Of a stretch of 64,000 nucleotides of DNA, positions 46,738-58,924 are shown piece by piece. The notes beneath the pieces are model-generated. The model did not search any database. It was not told where the DNA came from and worked only from the letters and a program-made list of their open reading frames with translations. Both the position numbers and the translations under genes were made by a program. Positions within the stretch are counted from its first letter, which is position 1, and every line of letters begins with the position of its first letter. The stretch comes from Anthostomella pinea (taxonomy: Eukaryota > Ascomycota > Sordariomycetes > Xylariales > Xylariaceae). The stretch lies in contig CAUWAG010000003.1 in assembly GCA_963556695.1 (NCBI GenBank), forward strand, positions 1,116,001 through 1,180,000. The letters run 5' to 3'.

Positions 46738-46939
46738 TGTTGGATCCATGTGATTCCACAGTCAAACCATCCATACAGAACACACATGTATAATTAGATA
46801 AGAGATTAGATACCAGATTGTGAGATCACTTAGCCAAACCTGCAGGTCCAGCTAGACTTCCCAATTCAACCATCTGCAACATCATGACCTTGACCCCATA
46901 CTCGAGTATTATGATTGATCGTTCAAGCCTGTTCTAACA
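46738..46939 (+). mobile_element. Solo LTR, family C
   Basis: 202 bp starting TGTTGGATCCATGTGATTCC and ending AGCCTGTTCTAACA, flanked by the 5-bp duplication ATATG (46733-46737 and 46940-46944). An inverted relative lies at 47453-47656. Strand is relative only; no promoter motif fixes it. Confidence 0.9.
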
Positions 46940-47116
46940 ATATGCTTATTTATACGTTTATAATATTACAAACGGGCTAAGTTATTTATCATTTAGCTTT
47001 TTTAAAGGTCGTTAAATAGGCAAATTTTTAAACCTCAATTAAAATAAAAATTTTATTATATATATGAAGATGTTGCTTTTTTATTGTTTATATATTACTT
47101 ATAATCTTTTCATATT

Positions 47117-47382
47117 TGTTGGATCCATGCGATTCCACATTCAAACCATCTATACTGGATCCACATGTATGATTAGATAAGAGATTTGTCAGATACCAGC
47201 GCACTATTTGCGCCATGCACTGACCATGTCACGTGGATGACAGCGCACTAGACTGCGACCAGCCACAAGGGCAAAAACTAGTACTGAAAACTCGTACAAA
47301 GACAGACAGTGCCCATATAACATCATAATACACACATCAATTGACCATTGTATTCAATATCACTGTTTGTTGGTTCGTAACA
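47117..47382 (+). mobile_element. LTR-like sequence related to families A and C
   Basis: Begins TGTTGGATCCATGCGATTCC like family C but ends TTGTTGGTTCGTAACA, which is the reverse complement of the family A start. TG...CA ends are present, but no 5-bp target duplication is seen (ATATT versus ATAAA). It may be a chimera, a diverged LTR, or one whose flanks have changed. Confidence 0.6.
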
Positions 47383-47452
47383 ATAAAACCTTGAATATTA
47401 AATAAAAGTTATGATTATATACATATTATTATTATTTAAATAAAATTAAAAG

Positions 47453-47656
47453 CCTTGGAACAGGCTTGAACGATCAATCATAATACTCGAGTATGGGGTC
47501 AAGGTCATGATGTTGCTGATGGTTGGATTGAGAGGAATCTAGCTGGACTCGAAGGTCTGGCCAAGTGCCCTCTCAATCCACTATCTTATCTTATCTAATT
47601 ATACATGTGGGTCCTGGTATAGATGGTTTGCAGTCTGGAATCGCATGGATCCAACA
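47453..47656 (-). mobile_element. Solo LTR, family C, inverted copy
   Basis: Reverse-complement relative of 46738-46939, ending in GGATCCAACA and flanked by AAAAG on both sides (47448-47452 and 47657-47661). The first two bases are CC instead of TG. Together with the copy at 46738 it forms a spaced inverted repeat of about 200 bp arms. Confidence 0.85.
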
Positions 47657-47803
47657 AAAAGTATATATCGTAATTATTACAGTTTTTTATTTTATTATTT
47701 TTAAAAAAGTGAATTAAATATAATCCTTTTTAACTTTACAATATTAAATATATAAAATAAAATCGTTATTTCCTATAAAGAATTTAAGCATTAAAAATAT
47801 TAT

Positions 47804-47878
47804 AATAATAAAAAGCTAAATAATAAAAAGCTAAATAATAAAAAGCTAAATAATAAAAAGCTAAATAATAAAAAGCTT
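47804..47878. repeat. 15-bp tandem repeat, five units
   Basis: Five perfect tandem copies of AATAATAAAAAGCTA within the AT-rich block. Likely slippage product. Confidence 0.9.
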
Positions 47879-48761
47879 ATTAATTATAAAAACATTTTTT
47901 ATAACAAGACCCAAAAATAAAAAAATAATTAAAAGGTTAAAACTATTAATACCCATTTTACAATAATAAATAATCATTTTATTTATGAAGTTACTTGACA
48001 CAATAAATATGAGTAAAAATGAAATAAAAAAAACCAGATTTTTGATAGAAAGTTAAAAAATAAAGTTTTTTTAAAGGAGTTTTTTGAAAGGAGTTTTTTT
48101 TGGGTCTTAAATTTTTTTTACTTAAACTAAAATATTCCCAAACTTATTAATTTGATTAAAAAAGTTAAATGACTTTTTACTGTATTTTTAAAAAAGTTTT
48201 TGAAACGGATAAGAAATTAAAAAGGTAAAAAAACGTGATTAAATACGTTTTAAATCAGGGTTTAATTTCATAACTAACAGTTTTTTTAATAACTTTAAAA
48301 GTCTTGATAATATTACAATAGATGAAAATAAATGAGAATAATAGGTTTCTGTACATAAATATATTGAAACTTTAATAATACTTTTATTGAAAATATAAAA
48401 CTAAACTTAATAAATAACGTTTTATTCATAACATAAAAGTCCTTATAACATTAATCATAAAGCTATACGATAAGGATAATTATATATTAAAAGATTTTTT
48501 ATCAATTTCTTTATATACAAATAAATACCATTGTTTTTTAAGAATTAGTTAAAAAAACCTTATTATTGTTATAAATATTATTTTCACGGCGTTAAAAAAA
48601 CCAACCAGTAATATTTAAGGTTTTAATTAATGTTTTGAAGCAGAGTTGATACTTAGCTAAGTTTATAATATATAAAGGTTATTGTTTTTTTGGCGTTTAA
48701 TTTTTTGAAAATAATTATTCTTACTTATAACATCTACAATTAAACCATTAATTTATATATA

Positions 48762-49392
48762 ACGTAGATGATAAGCGAGCGGCAATTACAAGCAAACGGC
48801 AACTTTTCACCATCCTTCCAACCAATATGTTAACTAATACAATTACAACGCATTTGTCACGGCGAGCGTACTGAGGAGCTGGGACAAGGCCGGCAGCAAG
48901 CAGCTATTACTCTATTGACGAGAATATCAAGACTAGAGAGGAAAGGAAGAGAGAGAGATAGGTACAGTGGGAGGTTGCCCCTTTAAGGGGATCCTCTGTT
49001 CAGATCCTTCCCCTATTAGGAAGTATCCACTTGTCATGTGGAAAGGTCTGTGCAGGCCGTCACAGCATTTAATTCAATCTAATTAATCGGATTTTTCTTT
49101 TTTACACGTTTCTATCTCTATTATACAAGTTCTGGCATTATAGCCAGTGTTGCTGCAAACGCTGCAACGTCGCTCACGCGCTGTCGCCCTTTTTAAACGA
49201 CGACTACTTTTACCTATTTTCTATCTTGTTAGCTTAGCACTATCCTTTATAGCTTAAAAACCTACTATATTTTTAACATAAAGTATTTGTTGAAAACATT
49301 TGTTTTTTATTTTCTAGCGTTTACTGAATAAATAATTAGTCTCTTTTAGCTTATAGACTTGAGAATTAATTAAACGACCTTATATATAAAAC
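48762..49392 (-). mobile_element. Pogo-type element remnant with nested solo LTR
   Basis: Starts at a TA-flanked terminal repeat ACGTAGATGATAAGCGAGCG, shared with the element at 59233-60381, and runs collinear with it as far as the zinc-knuckle-coding part (CSVCSNTGYNARTC on the minus strand near 49150). It ends near 49392, where a second TIR-like sequence (GTAGATGACAAGCGAGCGG) starts in the same orientation. A solo LTR is inserted at 48855. The transposase is not readable. Confidence 0.7.
48855..49064. mobile_element. Solo LTR, family D, inside the pogo remnant
   Basis: 210 bp starting TGTCACGGCGAGCG and ending GGCCGTCACA, flanked by the 5-bp duplication GCATT (48850-48854 and 49065-49069). 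Base composition is normal compared with the surrounding AT-rich DNA, so it is younger than most of the block. Confidence 0.9.
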
Positions 49393-51620
49393 CGTAATGT
49401 AGATGACAAGCGAGCGGCAATTACTGTTGAATACACGGATGTTGATTGATTCTATTGATTGTTCTGCTCTGCGTGCAGAGATTGATCATCTGTCTTCTTA
49501 GTGGGTCAGATGCCCTATGCGTCTCTGCCCCACTAGAGATCTTCCGGTGTCTATCTTCAGCTCTCATTCAACACCAGCCAATTCTGGTGGGGTGATAGAT
49601 CTCAAATCCCGACCCATAATTATCTATCAATCTGTGCAGTGGGGCAACACGTCCACCCCACCAACAACCCTAGTCACCTGATGGATGTCAGATCCATCAT
49701 ATCTCTAAGCTTAATGTATTTAATAATTAATAATAATAAATATAAAGGCTTAATAAGTAAATATAATGCTTGTTAGTTTTAACGCTTTAAAAGCCTTGTT
49801 AAAAATATTTAAAACTTTATTATGTAAAGTTGTTTTATTTTATAACCAAAAGTTATTTAAATATAGCAGAACTAGATGTTTAAATACTAAAGAAAAAGAC
49901 TAAATAATATAAAGGCTACTTTTTTAACTTTAAAAATAATAACTACGGAGAAATTTATTAATGTAGCTTTTAGTTTTAGCCTGGCTTTTTGCTAGTTACC
50001 ATTAGTTACGTAGTTAAAAAGGGGGTTTTCAACCGCGTAGTTATTAAATAAGCTTTCGAAGTTAGCTTAATACCGGGGTAAACTTTGATAATAATAAAGC
50101 TTACGGCTTTATATTATAAAAAGTCTTTACTATAAAATATTCAAAAGCTTAACGAAAGCCTTTTATATATTTTATTTTATATTTAACTAATTTAAATTAA
50201 AACCACTCTTATCTCGTTAGGTTCAAAACGTTAAGATTATTTCATAGCTGCTTCGAACTATCGTTTAACTTTAACTCTGTAAACATTTAAAAAACATTAT
50301 AAAAAAACGCCGAATGTAATGTTATAACAATTTTACAAACTTAGTTTTAACGCTTATAAAGCGACGTCGTTTAAAACTATTAAAATAAAACCTTTTTATC
50401 ACGATATTATTAACCTTACGTTAATTAATTAAATATATATTATATACGTTATGTCTTATTTTAAGAAAACCTCTAAGAAGCTCGTTTTTACGTAATAGTT
50501 AAAAGGCCACTTTAAAAACGAAAATCTTCTTAATATCGTTAAAAATAAAAAAACTCGGCCGGTATTAAACATTATTAACCAAAAGCCGTAAAGCAAGCTT
50601 AGTAAACCGACGCGAAAAGTATTAACGAAGTATATTAAGATTTATAACGACCGAAGGTAACTAAAAGATACTATTAAATTAAACGGTTAAAGCTCGTTTA
50701 AAGCGTTAATTAAAAGATATAAGAAACGGCTAAGCTTCGATTAAATAAACGTACAACTAGAAATAGTTAAAAGCTATATTTAAATAAAATAAATAAAATA
50801 ATGTAATTATTATATATATATAATAACGATTTTTTATCGCTTTATACGTAGGAAGGATTTTTATTATATAATTAAGTTTTTAAACGTAAATATTATGTAT
50901 GAAATAACTTATAATACGCTTTCTCACGCTAAGAATAGAAGATGGAAATAAATATATAAAAAGTTTTTAAATATACGATAAAGTGAATTATAATTAATAA
51001 TAACGTTGTATATAATATAAAGGCTTGCTAGCTTTGTTCTTTAAACTGAATATTATATAAAAAACTTATAGCTTAAATAACGTCTTTTCCCTATTTTTAA
51101 CCTCTTCGTTTTCGGTTTCGCTTAAAATTAAAAAAAAACTTATATTAAAAGGCCCGTAATGCCGGTAACTAAGAGCTATGAAACTATATATATAGTAACT
51201 TTTATCGTTTCATTAAAAAACCCTAACTTTGGCTTAAATTAAATATTTAACTCTTTACAACTAATATAAACGTTGGTATTAATATAATAAGTTTCAAAAA
51301 AATTAAGTACCGGCATTTATTAAAGAGCTTTTATTTACGCTTAACTTAAAATAAAACTAAGTACCTCTTTAATATTAAGCGTTATAATTAAAAACAATAA
51401 TTTAGTATTTCATAACGTTATAGTAGAATTTTTTATACTTATCAGTAAATATAATAACTTTAATATATTTTTTTAAATAGTTCGTACGTACGAAATAATA
51501 ATCGGGCGTTATATAATAATTTAATAAATAAATATATAAATAAGAATTAATTGAAACTTTAAGCACATTAATTAAACAGCGATTTATTTTAATTATACTA
51601 TAAATATAATATAAATAAAG

Positions 51621-52145
51621 TGTGACGAGCCGTATAACCTATAAGGCTAAAGTGTTCTATAGGGTTTATGTTCTGAGGTAAGTCAACACAAAGGACAATA
51701 GAGGCTTCTATCAACTAGAAGACACTCAGATACTGGGGCTTGGTCTGAACTGGGTTCACTGTGTAGTTGAGTCATCAGGAGATTTCTCCTACCTTAGGGT
51801 TGGCTAAGATGCTTAGATTGATCACTGAGGTAAAGACTGTCTATCTATCTGGTTGAGAAATGTCTGTCCTTATATATCCAATCTCTCCCTCTCTCCCTCA
51901 CTGATTAGGTGGCTCACCCTGGATCACTGGTGATCCAAGGTGATCCTGTTCACTGGATCACCATGATGATCCAGTGATCCAAATTCTTAATCACGTGACC
52001 CAGGTTCTGCTGGTCGCGTGATCTGTGTATCGTTGCTCCGTTGCTCCGATCTCTCCACTGATCAGCACCCCACTCTCTGGTCAACCTGTTTCCAATCGTC
52101 CCCTCTGGTCTGCTATCAGGCCGCACTGTTCGTTGATTCGTAACA
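51621..52145 (-). mobile_element. Solo LTR, family A, minus orientation
   Basis: Starts TGTGACGAGCC and ends GATTCGTAACA (525 bp), the reverse complement of the copies at 37293 and 57541. It is nearly identical over its length to the copy at 57541, including the run of GGATCAC/GTGATCC palindromes. No clear target duplication is seen (TAAAG versus CTTTT). It marks the right edge of the AT-rich block, about 430 bp from the DUF6536 gene stop. Confidence 0.88.
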
Positions 52146-52578
52146 CTTTTATATATCCCAAAAACAAGATGCTTTTTTGTAATATACGCTTTAATTTTAT
52201 AAAACTTAACAAGAGTGTTAAGGTATAAGCTAGTATACGCTTTTTAATTCTTTTAGTTTTTATAGAGGCCTGGTTAAAGCTACTATTTAACTCAGCTTTT
52301 GTGCTTATAAACTTTAAGCAGAGTATACATCGTTTACCATTTAGCAACTTCGCGCTCTACCCACCTTTGCTGACTCAGTTTCACTGGTTAGATCGTCTGA
52401 AAAGAATGGCACACTCTTAGATCGAAACAATATTCTTCGCCCACGAGGACGATAATTCTTGCCGAAACCTCGAAACGGACATCACTCATCTCGACGTCAC
52501 TTCGATCTCCCAGCGATGCCTCATTATCCCTGACTCATTATTCTATAAAACAAATGAAGATGCTCGATAGGTATTTCA

Positions 52579-55120
52579 TCACTGGTACATCATCCCCTCC
52601 TGTGGTTTCCGAACAACATGACAAGGTGCTGTGGTGAAGGCACAATGTCCGATTCCGTCTTCCCCGATCTCGACCACACCCCACTGAATGGGGAGCTGGT
52701 ACCCAAACTCCCTATCTTCGACATGGCCGTGGCACGCGGCGCTGATTGCCATGCTGTTGGTGGAAACCATGCTCATGGTGCCGTCGTACTCGCGACATCC
52801 TACTAGAACTATCGCCACAAGGTTGACGAATCCCGCTATGCCTGCTACACAGCGAATAACCGTTAAGTACCGAGCCAGAGATGGCAGGGGGTCGGGGTCG
52901 AGCGATGAGGTTACTTACTGATGATAATAGCAAGCGGACTATACCCAAGCGTTGAGAACGAGTTCCCGTAGTCCTCGCTGCCGTCCGGCAGGAGCGCCGC
53001 GATGCGTGCCAGGAAAAAGCTCTGCGAGATGAGCCAGTGGAACGCGGCCGAGGACACGTTCAGGGGGACGCCGTAGCGGAACGGCAGCGAGATGAAGTAG
53101 CTCGAGCGCTGGATGCCGACGGGCTCGGACACACGCAGGGGCTTGCGGTGGGCGCTCGCATGGCGGACGCTGAACTCGCGCTGCACGAGCATCGTCGTTA
53201 CGACGGCGCCGCTGACGCTGTAGATGATGGAGAAGAAGAGCTGCGGCGAGTTGACGAGCAACACGTTCATGATGAGCCCCAGGGGGTCGCCGCGCGGCAG
53301 GGATACGCTGAGGTACGTGCGCGGCGTCACAGTGCCGAACCCGAGGGACTTGAAGAACGAGAGCGTGAGAGTGTAGTGACGGCCCTTAAGACCCGACGTG
53401 ACTAGGAGGCCAAAGCACGTGTACAGGATACCGATGAAGAGGGTGTACCTTTTTGATGTGGATGATACGGTCAGTCCATGGGCACGAACCCTTGATGATC
53501 CAGAGGCGAGGACGAGGGCCCGTTGACTCACAACGCTACCACGCATAGCCACTGTCTCCAGCTCGCGGCCGTCATCCAACGACGCGGCGACATGTTCCAC
53601 TTGCGAGGATGAACATGAGTATCCTTTTCTCCTCGGCCCTGTCGCTTCAGGAGACGTTTCGTGCCGATGGAATCGTGTTTCGTCGCCAGGCACATGTCCC
53701 TTGTAGTCTCATCTGGCTCTCGCATGAAAGACGCTATTGCGTCGCCGAGCGTGGACAGGCTAAGCTCTTTCGGAGCCAGCATATGCTCCTCGACATCTAC
53801 GACAGCGCCCCATTCTTCGCGCTTGGCTTTGCGGCGTCTGTCGTCCGTCTTCCTGCTGTGCCAGACGAAGAACAACGCGACGAGCTTGAAGAAGTTCAGG
53901 ATGCAGACAGCGACCAGGATGTGTATCGAGTACTGCAGACGGCATCTATCTGCCGAGGCCTGGGGAACCTGGACGAGACAGCTAGACGCCTCGTAGCGCG
54001 GCACGCCCAGGAACCAAGTGGTCACGGGCGGAGGCGGCGAGAACGCGACGCTCCGTTTGGTGCCGTTGCCTGCTGCCCACATGTTCTTTGCCCAGTTCGT
54101 ATACCGAGGTGCAACGAAGGTATAAAGCAGCAGGCTGTCATCTCCAACCCCCCCGGCAGTGGCAGTAACAGTCTTAGTCTCAGTCTCGTTCTTAATGAGC
54201 ACCACTACGTTTCCCTGGACAGTCCAGTAATCGTCGTATATCGCATAACAGTCTGAGGTATTCTTGGCTTCGTACAGGCCCGCGACAACGTCTTTCTGGA
54301 TGCCCGTCATGATGCTCTGATAGCTTTCCTCAGGCGGTGTTACTTCGCGATCGTCCCAGCCTGGGTCGTCTTGCCAGTTGCGCTCGGCTGTGGACAGACT
54401 CCAGCTCGCTCCCGAAAGGAAGGAGTCCTTGACCACGGCTACCATGTAGTCGTTTGACGCAAGTGTCTGGAACACGGCCGAGTTGAAGCTGGTCGTCGAT
54501 GGTCAGCGCAACTGCAGGGTCTTGATGTGACTCGGGTGTTATACTCACATGAGGTGAATAGGCAGGGAGCTGAGACTCAAGACAATGCAAGAGGCCAGAC
54601 GCTGCCGGCCAATATATCTCAGATTCCTCAGACTCGGCACGCCGATATCAAGCCAGCGGTTACGCTTGTGCGCGCGGTCGATGTCGCCACGCGTTGGAGA
54701 CGCTTGGAGCTGGATGCAGAAGTTGGAAGCGGAGAGCATCCCCGTGCTCAGCACATTGATGAGCAAATGCGCGTAGCGGTTGGCAGTCTTGACGGTATCG
54801 CAGTCCCCGGCGTACAGGACCCCGACGCCCTTCCGGCTGGGATATCTCGACGAGAAATGGAGCAGGATAACCAGATTGGTGACGAAGATGATGGCGACCA
54901 GACAGATCTGTATAAGCAGAGCTTTGTCTCGCTTGGTTAGCCGGATTTTCCATGAGGTTTTCTCGTCGTCGTTTACTCGAGGGAACCAGCCGGCCAGCGC
55001 TTGCTTCTCTGCGAACCCTTCTGCCCGGAAGGGTGTGCGGTCTGCGGTGAGGATGGTTCCCGTGTCTCTATTGGAACGTGGGGTGTCTCCTCCGTGATGC
55101 GCAGTGGAAGAACTGGTCAT
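52579..55120 (-). CDS. DUF6536 family multi-pass membrane protein
   Basis: Four exons: 55120-54549, 54488-53532, 53448-52919 and 52844-52579, giving 774 residues. Introns are 60-83 bp with GTGAGT or GTAAGT donors. The N-terminal domain reads WKIRLTKRDKALLIQICLVA, then a long hydrophobic segment, LYAGDCDTVKTANRYAHLLI, NVLSTGMLSASNFCIQLQ and LDIGVPSLRNLRYI, the DUF6536 signature. More membrane helices follow in exon 2 (YSIHILVAVCILNFFKLVAL), exon 3 (LFIGILYTCFGLLV; LFFSIIYSVSGAVVTTML) and at the exon 3/4 junction (IIITGIAGFVNLVAIVLVG). It ends with a CREYDGTMSMVSTNSMAISA region and GEDGIGHCAF. Function is unknown. The ATG at 55120 is the only Met before the conserved part. The gene is intact although both sides are repeat-rich. 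Confidence 0.9.
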
Positions 55121-56159
55121 CGACAAACTGCCTTGACGTAGCTGTAGCTGTGGTTCCACACTGGTTGAAGATGTCAGAATGTGTGTTCTATCATAGCCGT
55201 TGGCTTCTTGACTGACTCTGCCTGTTCCCCGTCCTCCACTGGGTCATACCCGTGATGATGGTAAGCTCCCGCCATGAAGACGTTAGCTACTTGCAATCCC
55301 GGTATTAAGCCTGTTGCTCAGAGAGTCACCCAGATGTTCAGAAGGATATTGCGGCACAAGGGTTACCATGCAAGAAGAAAAAAGAACATAGTGGTTTATT
55401 GACAACAGATAAGAGGGAGTACTGCGATTTATGCTCGGCTAGCTGATATATACAGTCTTGGTGGGGTCGCAAACCCGTACCTAATGCCATCGGTAAACGC
55501 CAGCCTGCCGCTTCATGCAGGTTTTGATGCATAGGTAAGCGCTGTCAAAGCTTTAAATAACAGGAGCTGAAAATTGAGGTGAGGCTTGTGATACTCTGAT
55601 AGATTGACTCAGGCTGTGACCACTGCCCGGTCGGTGCAGTATACACGTGCGAGGACGCGTCCAAGGACAATCAGCCCCCAATTCTTCCACAGCCACGTGT
55701 AGCTATTACACTATTGGTGGCCTTCACCAACGACACAAGATTAAGTAGGCTGCCTGTCAAGTGAGTATGTCGTCGCAGCGTGGCCCCCACCACGCACAAC
55801 CCGGCCCCCAGACGAACCCGTCTCCTGTCGGGCTTCGGCATACCACGCTGTAGTCTGTCGTGTCAAGACACCATCAAAGAACCAGCCTGACTCGGTTGCA
55901 ACCCCCACATGTCGAGGCTCCACACGAGCTTTTCCCCAGCACTGGTGAGGCTTCGTGTTACCACCTAAAACGAGCGGACAACGCGCGTACTACTTCCCGA
56001 TCAGGGGTAGCTTGGCACCTGTACGAGAGGATATCTCGAGCACCGCCGCGTTGACAGTTGTGTCCGTCCGGAAAGTCCCACGATGCTGGGCAGCCTCGTT
56101 CAGAGCCGGAGATGCAAGTTCGCCTTGATTGTCGTACTTGTATCTGGTCCTGTCATTAC
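55121..56159. other. Upstream region of the DUF6536 gene, no other gene seen
   Basis: About 1 kb of normal composition. Small ORFs show no motif. Confidence 0.45.
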
Positions 56160-56161
56160 TA

Positions 56162-56629
56162 CCATCCCCCCCCCTACTTCTCGTACACCCCCACATCTCG
56201 TACAGCCAAACCCCACTATCACCACCAAAACACCCCATTTTGCACCTACACGTAACTGAGGCTATTCATATTGTATAAATTTAGCAAAATTACTATAAGT
56301 AGAAGAATGATATAGGGCTTGAAATGATATACGCCTTAAAGCCGTGGCATAAGGCAATGGAAAGTTATAATAGATTTAGCCGGAGGTCTATAACGACCTT
56401 GTTTCACATACAAATTGTAAGGAGGACTAGATCTTACGCGACTGTAAATAAATTCAAGAAATAAAATACTTAAAAATAAACGACTTCGAAATATTACATA
56501 CTAACTTAGATAACTATATACTTACGAAGTTTCATATATATAGACCTTATATATCAAAAGTTATGAAAAAGTGGTCGTTATATATGGTGGTTTTGTATAG
56601 GAGTGTACGAGATGTGGGTGGGGGATGGG
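56162..56629. mobile_element. MITE-like non-autonomous pogo relative
   Basis: 468 bp flanked by TA on both sides (56160-56161 and 56630-56631). The left end CCATCCCCCCCCCTACTTCT and following TCGTACAGCCAAACCCCACT resemble the TIRs of the 28.4 kb element. The right end, read inward, gives CCCATCCCCCACCCACATCT. The inside is AT-rich and non-coding. It was probably mobilised by a transposase such as that of the 28.4 kb family. Confidence 0.78.
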
Positions 56630-56955
56630 TACCTCCGTCCAGGGCCTTCAGTCCTCTAAAAGTAGAGGATCTCTCCTACCGTCCATTTTCCCACTAGCCG
56701 TGACCCCCCTCATTTCTCCTGAACCATGTCTATACGGTCCATAGTGGTGGCTAACTCCTACATTCGTCTCGTCGCTGCCTCCATCCCGTTTGCCTCCGAT
56801 TTCGTGAGAAGTAAGCCTCTCACAAGACGTGTAGCACTTCGAACCTCCCGAGCTCTTAGCCTCCTCCACATCCTCGTCCGGTTGTTGCTCTTCAAACCTC
56901 ACGCCAATGTTCATCAGCTTCCTTTCCCCAGTCATGGCAGGTGTACCACAGTGTA
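56630..56955. other. Short gene-free segment
   Basis: Normal composition between the MITE and the second AT-rich block. ORFs overlap on both strands without motifs. Confidence 0.35.
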
Positions 56956-57540
56956 ACAGTAATGCTACCTGTAATGGTCGATTTTAAAATTTAACCTTAA
57001 AGTATTAAAGAAATTAAATAAACTATCGAGTTTTAAAAGCAAGAAGTATGTTAAATAAGGTACTTTTTAAACAAGGTACGCTTTATTAAAGCTTGTTATT
57101 AATACCTAGTATATATTTTATATTTACTTATAATTTATAAGTAATACAGTTAAATGGTCAAAGTAACGCCGAGATAGGTAATACTTGTTTCGAGGTTTTA
57201 ACGGGAATTTATAAGTTTAAATAAGCTCTTATACTCGGTTCGAATAAGTAAGGGTATTTGAAATGTGTTACTTTTAAACGATTCATCTAATAAAACTAAG
57301 TCGGCGAAGGCAAGTTAAATTATATAGTAAGAAAACAAGCTCAAGGTGTTGAGAAGGACTGAATTTTTAGACAATTTCGGCGAATTTCGACGAATTTCTC
57401 TCACGTGGTCTTTGGCACCAAAAAGAAACCTTCAGACGATTTAGTACCCTAAAAACACTCAAATCATCGACACAGACCGGGCCTTGTCACAACGTCTAAG
57501 AAAAAACTAGACGCAGAACTTTATTAAACGTACACCAGGC

Positions 57541-58066
57541 TATTACGAACCAACGAACAGTGCGGCCTGATAACAGGCCCAGAGGGGACGATTGGAAACA
57601 GGTTGACCAGAGAGTGGGGTGCTGATCAGTGGAGAGATCGGAGCAACGGAGCAACGATACACAGATCACGCGACCAGCAGAACCTGGGTCACGTGATTAA
57701 GAATTTGGATCACTGGATCATCATGGTGATCCAGTGAACAGGATCACCTTGGATCACCAGTGATCCAGGGTGAGCCACCTAATCAGTGAGGGAGAGAGGG
57801 AGAGATTGGATATATAAGGACAGACATTTCCCAACCAGATAAATAGACAGTCTTTACCTTAGTGATCAATCTAAGCATCTTAGCCAACCCTAAGGTGGGA
57901 GAAATCTCCTGACGACTCAACTACACAGTGAACCCAGTTCAGACCAAGCCCCAGTATCTGAGTGTTTTTTAGTTGATAGAAGCCTCTATTGTGCTTTGTG
58001 TTGACTTACCTCAGAACATAAACCCTATAGAATACTTTAGCCTTATAGGTTAGACAGCTCGTCACA
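57541..58066 (+). mobile_element. Solo LTR, family A
   Basis: 526 bp ending TAGACAGCTCGTCACA and flanked by the duplication CAGGC (57536-57540 and 58067-58071). The first bases are TATTACGAACC, so the TG terminus of the family has become TA. The same GATCAC palindromes and a TATATAA box are present as in the other copies. Confidence 0.92.
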
Positions 58067-58924
58067 CAGGCTTCCGGACGGGTTTTAATCAGAAGATAGA
58101 CTATTAAAAGGTCTTAAATAAGAATCTAAACGCGTAGTTGCGGCAGTAATCGCAATACATTTTATTTGAAACGCAAATATTTATAATTTCAATAAGACTG
58201 GGTTTATAATGGGCATTATTAGGTCTAGCATGGGCGTTATAAGCGCTAAAAGATGTAGCAGGCTTAAACAAGCTTAATAAGTCAATAAAATGGTTTATAA
58301 CAATCTTTACTATTAATATTAATAGTTAAGTAGTCCTACCGTTTATTATTTTATAAGGCAAAACCTACCTGACGTTATAACATCGTAACACGCTATTATT
58401 ATACGATTAAAAGGTAGCCGTATTTAATAACGGGTAAACTACGAATAAGATCGGTTTAAAATAGATTTAATATTTTAATAAGTATATTAAACTGCGTATA
58501 ATTGCGAGTAAACGCTTTCTTATTTTAAATAGTTATGAAAGTTATTACTAAAATAACGGCATTATTACCTATAATATACATGCTTACTCGTTACACAGGT
58601 TTTAACTTTTAAAATTTAAATATTAGTTGTTTTAAGCCGCTTAAACGGTCTTATAGTCGCATAATTGAGGATCTTATCCGGCGTTAGATAACCTACGTTT
58701 TAAAAGAGGCACTTCATTATAGCGTTTTATAAAATATATAACGCTATTATAACGCTAAGAAACATTCTAAGCAAGTTTTAATACTATTAAGCATATTCTT
58801 TTTAACTTAAAAAGTGTTATTTTAAAGCTAAATGCTATCGCTATCATATAAATATTATTACTAAACCTTAATTTACTACTTACCATTTAAATTAAAAAAC
58901 GCTCACTATTATTAATAAAGCGGT

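Larger units (their letters stand above)
46200..52150. repeat. AT-rich, RIP-like block with embedded solo LTRs
   Basis: Almost entirely A/T with TA-rich words and no open frames of any size, interrupted by short GC-normal islands that are solo LTRs and pogo remnants. An A-rich degenerate stretch near 50450-50760 may be an old transposon coding part, but I cannot identify it. This is the usual appearance of heavily RIP-mutated transposon graveyards in Pezizomycotina. It probably forms constitutive heterochromatin. Confidence 0.8.

Noticed and set aside
49425..49573. Possible solo LTR starting TGTTGAATAC and ending ATTCAACA
   Set aside because: Ends look right but flanks differ (ATTAC versus CCAGC); true borders unclear.
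50450..50760. Possible degraded transposon coding region in AT-rich block
   Set aside because: No frame survives and no motif can be named.
53609..54256. 215-residue plus-strand ORF opposite the DUF6536 gene
   Set aside because: Shadow frame; the coding strand has membrane helices and clean splice sites.
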